Program-made: the position numbers and the translations under genes
NCBI GenBank assembly: GCA_026196105.1
Contig: JAPHRK010000003.1
Location: 18,466-82,465, forward strand
Source of the DNA: Rhodospirillales bacterium
GTDB lineage: Bacteria > Pseudomonadota > Alphaproteobacteria > Rhodospirillales > JAPHRK01
Reading direction: 5' to 3'
DNA length: 64,000 bases
Shown here: positions 57,676 to 64,000 of the stretch, one piece after another
Position numbering within the stretch: the stretch's first letter is position 1
Layout of the letters: each line of letters starts with the position of its first letter
Notes under the pieces: model-generated
What the model saw: the letters and a program-made list of their open reading frames with translations, nothing else
Databases searched by the model: none
What the model was told of the DNA's origin: nothing

Positions 57676-60192
57676 TTGAGGATAAAACAGCAACCCACCC
57701 TATTCTATTCCGCCATGCGAATAGTAATTCCCATTGGGTGCATCGTGCTCGCGGTGCTCTCGGTCGTTGGGAGCCATTTTCTACATAACACTGTAGAAAA
57801 TAGGTTGCGCCAGCATGTGGCTGATATTGGAAAAAGAGAAGCCGCTCGTATTGAGGAAAGATTAATTGGTCTTAAAAATATCGCGAAAACCTTAGCGAAG
57901 AATAACCTAACTATAAATGGGCTAATTGACATCTCCGGAAGGAAAAGTTACCTCCCGGCCTTTTTTAGATCTTTGAGTTTGCCAGCTTCAAACGATGTTA
58001 CTGTTTCGCTTGTTGATTACAAAGGGCGTGTCATCGCAACAAATCAGCAGAGGAAAGGAAAAGAAACTCTCCGAGTTGTTACTGAAGAAGCCGTTGACCT
58101 TAACGATGATGGGTTAATCATCAGCGAGCCGGTTATCTACTCAGGGTCTCCTGAAGGAGCGGTAATCGTGCATTATCGTCCTACAGCTTATACAAAACTT
58201 TTTGGCACATCCTCGTTCGGTGACGATTTCTTTCTCGTGAACCGAGAGGACAAGGTTATATTTAGCACGAACCAAAATCTTGCTGCGGAAGGCAGTTATC
58301 GACCCAAAACTGACAACGCCAACTGGATTCAGGTGCATAACCCATTAGGTTTGGGAGGTTTGTCTGTCACTGTCGGTTCTTCTTTGGAAAAAGCACTGAA
58401 ACCGCTGGAAACCGTAAGATGGATACTCTTCGTAGGTCTATCATTATTTTTGATGACTGTTGTTGCGCTGATCATCGTCTCTGCTTTAGCTGTCAGCCGA
58501 CCTCTAAATCGTTTTGCGTCTAAAATCGCGACAATTGAAAATATGACGGATTTGGGCCAGCCATTGGATATTTCTGGCCCTCGTGAAATCGCTGAAGTCG
58601 CACAAACATTTAACAATATGTTGGGCAAACTGAAAGAAACAACGGTTTCAAAGGAATTTATTGATAATATTCTCGGAAGTATCTCAGATGGTATCATTAC
58701 CATAGATTCTAGTGGGCTCATTCGCTCTTTCAATGCTGGAGCCCAGCAGATATTTGGGTACTCGGAGTTTGAAGTCGTTAAGAAAAACGTTTCAATCCTC
58801 CTCCCTGTAGAGGAGCGCGTTGAGCACGAATTTTACACAGAGAATAGTAAACTAAAAGCTCCCAGGATTATTAACCAGAGTCGTGACCTAATTGGACGTC
58901 GAAAAGACGGCTCTCTTTTTCCTATGGATTTAGTTGTTACACCCCTCAAAATAGAAGGTGATAAAGGTTTTGTTGGAACGCTTCGGGATATCACAGAACG
59001 AAAAGAGATAGATCGTCTTAAAAGTGAGTTTATCTCTACCGTCAGCCATGAGCTCCGCACGCCGTTGACATCGATTAAAGGATCATTGGGGCTTGTTGCA
59101 GGTGGTGCCGTTGGCATCATACCTGAAAAAGCTATGAAAATGGTTGAGGTGGCCTATAAAAATTCAGATAGATTGATCGGTTTGGTGAATGATATCCTTG
59201 ATATGGAAAAATTAGTTTCTGGCAAATTTGAGTTCCATTTTGAGAAACTTGATATTGCCGATTTAGTGGCTGAGTCGATAAAAATTAATCAAGGATACGC
59301 TGATGAATACAATGTTGAATTTTCTAGTTTTGACGTGATTGAAGACGTTAATGTTTGGGGCGATAGAGATCGCCTGCACCAAGTTTTAGCAAACATACTA
59401 TCTAATGCCGCAAAGTTCTCGCCTGAGGGGGAAATTGTAAAACTTAGCGTTGGTAAAATTGATGATATGATTCGGATTTCTATCACTGACCGAGGTCCAG
59501 GTATTTCCGAAGCCTTTCAAGAAAGAATATTTGAAAGGTTTGCACAAGCGGATGCGTCCGATACCAAGCAAATGGGTGGAACTGGCTTGGGGTTAAATAT
59601 CTCAAAATCAATTGTTGAAAAACACGGTGGTACTATCGGGTTTGAGACTCGTATTGGAGAAGGAACCACTTTCTATTTTATGATTCCTCACATGCAGCAA
59701 GATACTGATAAAATGAGACGTGCGAGCGACAAGGTTATTGGAGAACCAAAACGGCCTTTGGAGGAGAAGAAAATCGAAAAAACAAAGTCGCATCTCGAAA
59801 ATTCCGAATGGAAAATTTCAACATTGCCGAAAGTTCTATATCTCGAAGACGATCCAGACATAGTAAATTTAGTGTCGTCCCTTTTAGAGGATAGCTGTGA
59901 TGTAGTCGTTGCCGAAACTTTGGCTAAAGCTCGAAAGATGATCCAGTCAGAAAGATATGAGTTAGCTATTCTTGATATTGGTTTGCCTGATGGTTCTGGA
60001 CTTGATCTAATAGATGAACTTAAGTTGAATAAAAATTCGTCAACTCCCATTGTCGTATTTTCTGCCCAAGAAGTAGGTTCGTCCATTGCCGAGAATATTG
60101 AGGCAGCATTAGTAAAATCAAAAACATCAAATGAACTGCTTACTGATACGGTGAAATCTCTTGTCTATTTTAAAGCGTTGCCTGATAGATAG
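57676..60192 (+). CDS. Hybrid sensor histidine kinase (Cache-like, HAMP, PAS, HisKA, HATPase, REC)
   Basis: The protein of about 838 residues starts at TTG 57676, with AGGAGG six bases upstream. Two membrane helices flank a roughly 220-residue periplasmic domain; then come HAMP (about 270-320), a PAS domain (NILGSISDGIITIDSSG), the H-box EFISTVSHELRTPLTSIKGS, the N box NILSNAAKFS, G boxes DRGPGISEAF and GGTGLGLNISKSIVEKHGG, and a C-terminal receiver with acceptor aspartate in LAILDIGLPDGSG. A separate output regulator or phosphotransfer protein is not adjacent. It likely senses the LivK-type protein encoded just upstream. Confidence 0.93.
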   Translation: MRIKQQPTLFYSAMRIVIPIGCIVLAVLSVVGSHFLHNTVENRLRQHVADIGKREAARIEERLIGLKNIAKTLAKNNLTINGLIDISGRKSYLPAFFRSLSLPASNDVTVSLVDYKGRVIATNQQRKGKETLRVVTEEAVDLNDDGLIISEPVIYSGSPEGAVIVHYRPTAYTKLFGTSSFGDDFFLVNREDKVIFSTNQNLAAEGSYRPKTDNANWIQVHNPLGLGGLSVTVGSSLEKALKPLETVRWILFVGLSLFLMTVVALIIVSALAVSRPLNRFASKIATIENMTDLGQPLDISGPREIAEVAQTFNNMLGKLKETTVSKEFIDNILGSISDGIITIDSSGLIRSFNAGAQQIFGYSEFEVVKKNVSILLPVEERVEHEFYTENSKLKAPRIINQSRDLIGRRKDGSLFPMDLVVTPLKIEGDKGFVGTLRDITERKEIDRLKSEFISTVSHELRTPLTSIKGSLGLVAGGAVGIIPEKAMKMVEVAYKNSDRLIGLVNDILDMEKLVSGKFEFHFEKLDIADLVAESIKINQGYADEYNVEFSSFDVIEDVNVWGDRDRLHQVLANILSNAAKFSPEGEIVKLSVGKIDDMIRISITDRGPGISEAFQERIFERFAQADASDTKQMGGTGLGLNISKSIVEKHGGTIGFETRIGEGTTFYFMIPHMQQDTDKMRRASDKVIGEPKRPLEEKKIEKTKSHLENSEWKISTLPKVLYLEDDPDIVNLVSSLLEDSCDVVVAETLAKARKMIQSERYELAILDIGLPDGSGLDLIDELKLNKNSSTPIVVFSAQEVGSSIAENIEAALVKSKTSNELLTDTVKSLVYFKALPDR

Positions 60193-60231
60193 ATTAAACC
60201 AGAGAGAAGGCCTCGGACTGCGAGAAACTTG

Positions 60232-61383
60232 CTAATCTTCTAACAATCGTTTGATGAGGTGATTTAGCACAAGCATGCCCTCGGCTGTGGCTTTGAGAGA
60301 AACATTATCCAAGACGAGCAAATCTAATTCAATAAACTCGTTTAGGCTCTTTCTCGAAATAACGGAGAGCAATTTTTCTCCTGATTGATATTCGTATCGT
60401 TTGAGGGTGATCCCTTCTTTCAAGCGGAGGCCCATCAGGATCAATTCAATTTGTCGATCTTTGGGTGTCAGAACTTCTGTATAAGGGGCTAGAAATTTAC
60501 TTTGCTGGACACCCTTTAACCATGAGGTGGGCTTAGGGATTTCCTGGGTCGCTAGCACCCCTTGTGGTGTGGTGAGGCGACCATGAGCGCCGGGACCAAT
60601 ACCAATATAATCCTGCCCTCGCCAATAAATCAGGTTGTGGCGGCACTCACTGCCGGGTTTGGCGTGGTTTGAGATTTCATAGGCAGGCAACCCTGCGCCG
60701 TTGAGAATTTCATTCGTGAGTTCATAGAAGTCAGCCCCAAGGTCGCTCTCAATGGCCTCGATACCTTGTTTGAAAAAGACTGTACCTTGCTCAATAGTCA
60801 ATTGGTAAACAGAGAGGTGTTCAGGCTTGAAACTCAGCGCATGGCCAAGTTCAGCTTGCCAATTTTCTAGGCTTTGATCGGGCAGACCATAGATGAGGTC
60901 AAAGGAAAATCGAGGGAAGGTGTTTGCGGCAAGCTCAATGGTTTTCTCTGCTTCGTTTACACCGTGAGCACGCCCTAAAAACCGTAGAGCGTTTTCGTCA
61001 AAAGATTGAACTCCTATGGAGAGCCGATTAACTCCGGCTTTCTCAAAATCTTTAAAACGCCCGGCTTCGGCAGTTGTAGGGTTAGCTTCTAAGGTGATTT
61101 CCAAGTCAGGGGCCATGGGCCACAACTCAGCAGCTTTTGCTAAAATAGCATTGACCGTTTTCGGCGCCATGAGAGAAGGGGTGCCGCCACCAAAGAAGAT
61201 AGTTGAGATTTCTCTACCTTGTGTTTGCCTGTGATAACGCTCTAATTCAGAGAGGTAAGCTAAGAGCCAAACGCCCTCATCAAGGGCTTCCACGGTGTGG
61301 GAATTAAAATCACAGTAAGGGCATTTAGAGACACAGAAAGGCCAATGGATATATAAACCTAGAGGTGAAGTCTCGGCGTTCAT
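60232..61383 (-). CDS. hemW: Heme chaperone HemW (radical-SAM, HemN-like)
   Basis: The 383-residue protein has [19 protein letters not shown] with the CxxxCxxC cluster motif, [10 protein letters not shown] and [17 protein letters not shown]. Its lack of the coproporphyrinogen-oxidase extensions and the CPYCDFNS sequence favour HemW, a heme-insertion chaperone, over HemN. It overlaps rdgB by four bases. Confidence 0.94.
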   Translation of the reverse strand: MNAETSPLGLYIHWPFCVSKCPYCDFNSHTVEALDEGVWLLAYLSELERYHRQTQGREISTIFFGGGTPSLMAPKTVNAILAKAAELWPMAPDLEITLEANPTTAEAGRFKDFEKAGVNRLSIGVQSFDENALRFLGRAHGVNEAEKTIELAANTFPRFSFDLIYGLPDQSLENWQAELGHALSFKPEHLSVYQLTIEQGTVFFKQGIEAIESDLGADFYELTNEILNGAGLPAYEISNHAKPGSECRHNLIYWRGQDYIGIGPGAHGRLTTPQGVLATQEIPKPTSWLKGVQQSKFLAPYTEVLTPKDRQIELILMGLRLKEGITLKRYEYQSGEKLLSVISRKSLNEFIELDLLVLDNVSLKATAEGMLVLNHLIKRLLED

Positions 61384-61985
61384 TCTTTCTCGAAACAGGC
61401 CGCAACTAGTTTCTTGAAAGCGTTGGCTCTGTGGCTGATGGCGTGCTTGGTCGCTGGTAGCATTTCGGCGCAGGTGATCTCAAACCCTTCAGGGATAAAG
61501 ACCGGATCATAGCCAAACCCGTTATCTCCCCGTGGAGGCCAAGCCATTTCCCCGTGAACATATCCTTCGAAACATTCATATTGTCCGTCTGGCCAAGCAA
61601 GAACAAGGGCACAAGTAAAGTGGGCGCTACGGTCTTTTTCCCCTTCTAACAAAGCCTCAATACGGTTCATGGCCTGATAGAAATCTTTGTTGGGACCAGC
61701 CCAACGTGCGGAGTAAATGCCAGGATCGCCACTAAGGGCATGAACAACGAGGCCGGAATCATCGGCCAAAACAGGAAGGCCTGATTCAGATGCAGCCGAT
61801 TGAGCTTTGATCACTGCATTGGCAATAAAACTGTCGCCGTTCTCTTCAGGTTCTGAGAGATTAAGTTCTGCTGAACTGACAACTTCAACGTCAAAAGGGT
61901 GAAGGAGGTCGGCAATCTCAACGACTTTACCTTGGTTATGGCTGGCAATGACCAGCTTATCGCCATCAAATTTACGTGGAGGCAT
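61380..61985 (-). CDS. rdgB: Non-canonical purine NTP pyrophosphatase RdgB
   Basis: The 201-residue Ham1-family enzyme hydrolyses dITP and XTP to keep them out of DNA. Motifs are [47 protein letters not shown] and [10 protein letters not shown]. It sits between rph and hemW, 3 bases after rph. Confidence 0.96.
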   Translation of the reverse strand: MPPRKFDGDKLVIASHNQGKVVEIADLLHPFDVEVVSSAELNLSEPEENGDSFIANAVIKAQSAASESGLPVLADDSGLVVHALSGDPGIYSARWAGPNKDFYQAMNRIEALLEGEKDRSAHFTCALVLAWPDGQYECFEGYVHGEMAWPPRGDNGFGYDPVFIPEGFEITCAEMLPATKHAISHRANAFKKLVAACFEKE

Positions 61986-61988
61986 AAC

Positions 61989-62711
61989 CTAGCCCTCTAA
62001 CCCTAAGGCTTGGCGTTGCAGGGCAGAAAGTTCTTTGACCCCTTTTTGGGCGAGTTTTAAAAGCTCTAAGAATTGCTCTTCGCTGAAAGGGTCTTCTTCA
62101 GCGGTTCCTTGGATTTCAACAATACCGCCTTTGCCTGTCAAAACAAAGTTAGCATCTGCTTGGGCGTTGCTATCCTCGTCATAATCAAGGTCAAGAACAG
62201 CTGTATCTTCAAACAGTCCACATGAGACCGCAGCGACTTCATCAATCAGAGGGATTTCTGTCAGAATACCAAGTTTGACCTGTTTTTGAAAAGCCAAGTG
62301 AAGGGCAACATAGGCTCCAGTAATAGAAGCTGTCCGAGTGCCGCCATCGGCTTGAATAACATCACAATCAAGTTTGATTTGGCTTTCACCCATAGCTTTT
62401 AAGTCGGTTACGGCTCTTAAGGAGCGACCAATAAGGCGTTGGATTTCCTGGGTACGGCCTGTTTGTTTGCCCCGGGCGGCTTCACGATCAGTGCGTTTGT
62501 TGGTGGCGCGAGGGAGCATGCCGTATTCAGCCGTTACCCAACCCTTGCCACTGTTGCGCATCCATGGTGGAACCCGGTCATCAATGGAAGCCGTGCACAG
62601 CACATGAGTATTGCCAAAGCGAACCATGCAAGAGCCTTCTGCGTGGCGGTTGACATTAATTTCTATTGAAACGTCACGCATTGAATCTGGTGTGCGGCCT
62701 GAGGGTCTCAT
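61989..62711 (-). CDS. rph: Ribonuclease PH
   Basis: The 240-residue phosphorolytic exoribonuclease trims tRNA 3' ends. It starts [18 protein letters not shown] and contains the phosphate-binding LPRATNKRT region, the [16 protein letters not shown] helix and [16 protein letters not shown]. Length is normal and no frameshift like that in E. coli K-12 rph is present. It is divergent from hrcA. Confidence 0.97.
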   Translation of the reverse strand: MRPSGRTPDSMRDVSIEINVNRHAEGSCMVRFGNTHVLCTASIDDRVPPWMRNSGKGWVTAEYGMLPRATNKRTDREAARGKQTGRTQEIQRLIGRSLRAVTDLKAMGESQIKLDCDVIQADGGTRTASITGAYVALHLAFQKQVKLGILTEIPLIDEVAAVSCGLFEDTAVLDLDYDEDSNAQADANFVLTGKGGIVEIQGTAEEDPFSEEQFLELLKLAQKGVKELSALQRQALGLEG

Positions 62712-62785
62712 GGCTATTTACCTTGAAAGTTTAAAAAATTTTGCCGCAAGCTACCCCACTCAGGCTCAAAGGTCTAGTACATCCG

Positions 62786-62813
62786 TTGACTCCGGCACGG
62801 AACCTACTAAATT
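62786..62813 (+). promoter_or_regulatory. Candidate promoter giving a leaderless hrcA message
   Basis: TTGACT (62786-62791) and TAAATT (62808-62813) are 16 bases apart, and the -10 ends six bases before the hrcA ATG, so transcription could begin at the start codon. No ribosome binding site and no CIRCE inverted repeat are visible in the 108-base gap. Confidence 0.35.
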
Positions 62814-62819
62814 GCGCTC

Positions 62820-63854
62820 ATGATTAGCGATTTAAATGAAAGATCGCGGGAAGTGTTCCGCCGGATTGTGGACGCCTATATGAATACGGGCGGTCCCATT
62901 GGTTCGCGTACCCTTTCCAAACAGCTAACTGAAAGTCTTTCCCCGGCCTCCGTGCGTAACGTGATGGCGGACCTAGAAGAGCAAGGTTTACTTTATGCCC
63001 CCCACATTTCAGCTGGGCGTGTCCCCACAGATGCTGGGTTGAGGCTCTTTGTCGATGGGCTGCTAGAAGTCGGAAACGTTTCCGCAGATGAGCGGGAAGC
63101 TCTTGAAGGGCGTAGTGCTGCAGAAGGTAAAAGTGTTGAAGGATTGCTTGAAGAAGTGACCTCTACCCTTTCAGGGCTTGCTGGATGCACCAGCTTAGTC
63201 ACGGCTCCTAAAACGGAAGCGCCCCTCAAGCATATTGAATTTGTCGCCCTTAATCCTGGGCGAACACTTGTGGTTATGGTTGCTGAAACCGGGGTTGTTG
63301 AAAATCGGATTATTGAAACACCAACGACTTTGCCACCATCAGCCTTAGTCGAGGCAACCAATTATCTTAGTGCTAAGATGGTCGGCCGGACAGTCCCAGA
63401 TGCCCTGAAAGGGATTTTATCAGAGCTCGACATGCAACGGACAGAACTAGACACTCTGACCACGAAAGTTGTTGAAGCTGGATTAGCAACTTGGGCAGGT
63501 GGTGGTGATGGCGGTACTTTGATTGTTCGAGGCCAATCCCATTTGTTGGAAGATGTAGCAGCAGTCAGTGACCTTGAGAGAATTAGAAACTTATTTGAAG
63601 CCTTAGAAACCAAAGAGTCCCTTCTTAAGCTCTTAGAGAAAACTGAAGATGCCGAAGGGGTTCAAATTTTTATTGGAGCTGACAACCAGCTATTTGATAT
63701 GGCGGGATGTTCTATGGTTGTTGCTCCCTTTCATAACACCCAAGAGCGCATTATTGGCGCAATAGGGGTTGTCGGACCGACCCGGATCAACTATGCCCGC
63801 ATCATTCCTATGGTGGACTTCACGGCAAAGCTGATCGGGCGTAGAATTGGATAA
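62820..63854 (+). CDS. hrcA: Heat-inducible transcription repressor HrcA
   Basis: The 344-residue winged-helix repressor of the chaperone genes has the N-terminal DNA-binding domain (EVFRRIVDAYMNTGGPIGSRT, LSPASVRNVMADLEEQGLL, HISAGRVPTDAGLRLFVD) and the C-terminal GAF-like region ending GVVGPTRINYARIIPMVD. It precedes grpE, as in many alphaproteobacteria. The usual CIRCE operator is not found in front of it. Confidence 0.96.
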   Translation: MISDLNERSREVFRRIVDAYMNTGGPIGSRTLSKQLTESLSPASVRNVMADLEEQGLLYAPHISAGRVPTDAGLRLFVDGLLEVGNVSADEREALEGRSAAEGKSVEGLLEEVTSTLSGLAGCTSLVTAPKTEAPLKHIEFVALNPGRTLVVMVAETGVVENRIIETPTTLPPSALVEATNYLSAKMVGRTVPDALKGILSELDMQRTELDTLTTKVVEAGLATWAGGGDGGTLIVRGQSHLLEDVAAVSDLERIRNLFEALETKESLLKLLEKTEDAEGVQIFIGADNQLFDMAGCSMVVAPFHNTQERIIGAIGVVGPTRINYARIIPMVDFTAKLIGRRIG

Positions 63855-63861
63855 GAGGAAA

Positions 63862-64000
63862 ATGTCGGAAAACAACGAAAATAACCCGGACGAAAAAAAC
63901 GAAACTGAAGCTGAAGTATCAGCAGATGAACAATCTCCAGAGATCGTTGAGGAAGCGGTTGAAGAAGAAGTTCTTGATCTCCAAGATGTTAGTGGAGGTG
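63862..64000 (+). CDS. grpE: GrpE nucleotide exchange factor (N-terminal part, cut by window edge)
   Basis: Seven bases after hrcA, an ATG with AAGAGGAAA upstream opens a frame of 46 codons to the window edge. It encodes an acidic, Glu-rich disordered start (MSENNENNPDEKNETEAEVS) typical of GrpE N-termini. GrpE is the exchange factor for DnaK. The identification rests on position and composition because the conserved domain lies outside. Confidence 0.75.
   Translation, partial: MSENNENNPDEKNETEAEVSADEQSPEIVEEAVEEEVLDLQDVSGG

Noticed and set aside
62722..62760. Heat-shock sigma-32-type promoter (CTTGAAA ... CCCCAC) before hrcA
   Set aside because: The spacing of about 25 bases is too long for the sigma-32 consensus.

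Overview
This window looks like a chromosomal segment of a marine-type alphaproteobacterium, most likely Rhodospirillales-like and of moderate GC. The basis is gene content and order: hisB-DUF2628-hisH-hisA-hisF-hisE-hinT; a penicillin-binding-protein activator divergent from rsmI-yraN-BON lipoprotein, followed by gshB; hemW-rdgB-rph divergent from hrcA-grpE; a vacJ/mlaA-mlaC pair; and a DUF1674 (SDHAF4-like) gene after typA. I cannot name a genus from sequence alone. No rRNA, tRNA, CRISPR array, complete insertion sequence or prophage was found. The two edge genes, prmA on the left and grpE on the right, are cut by the window.

Layout. 1-6.2 kb: prmA, uvrD/pcrA, a ClC anion transporter with CBS domains, a GGDEF cyclase and a hot-dog thioesterase, all on the minus strand. 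6.3-7.8 kb: a membrane-anchored protein of unknown function. 7.8-13.3 kb: a methionine/SAM-cycle operon, sahR-like regulator then metF then metH, with a very long perfect palindrome in front of the regulator. 13.6-17.4 kb: mlaA-mlaC, a tiny membrane protein, and a MarR regulator divergent from a methyltransferase that resembles the DMSP-synthesis enzyme DsyB. 17.7-20.4 kb: small basic protein, GFA-like zinc protein, ABC-F factor EttA. 20.6-28.9 kb: a second GGDEF protein, an MFS transporter, a MoaD-like carrier with a tungsten-type aldehyde:ferredoxin oxidoreductase, an unknown gene and an EAL-CBS-GGDEF protein. 28.9-36.4 kb: asd with an attenuator-like leader, a structured RNA candidate, a DUF2333 protein, an Nfu-type Fe-S carrier, a Bax-like glucosaminidase, a polysaccharide deacetylase and a DUF4143 ATPase. 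36.4-44.1 kb: argG, rlmN, the PBP activator, rsmI, yraN, BON lipoprotein, SirB1-like protein and gshB. 44.1-47 kb: an AT-rich accessory patch between gshB and comM, with a decayed second copy of the comM start. 47-60.2 kb: comM, his operon, adenosine kinase, typA, DUF1674, then a LivK-type binding protein with a hybrid histidine kinase. 60.2-64 kb: hemW-rdgB-rph and hrcA-grpE.

Functional themes. Sulfur and one-carbon metabolism are well represented: MetH, MetF, the SAH-sensing type of regulator, adenosine kinase, GshB, Asd and a possible DMSP-pathway methyltransferase. Three c-di-GMP turnover proteins lie within 25 kb. The most interesting non-coding signals are a threonine/lysine-rich leader ORF with a terminator hairpin before asd, the 52-bp palindrome before the sahR-like gene, and a compact multi-helix element after asd. 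The clearest trace of horizontal exchange is the duplicated comM 5' end. Start codons were chosen from visible ribosome binding sites and family starts, and several differ from the longest possible ORF.
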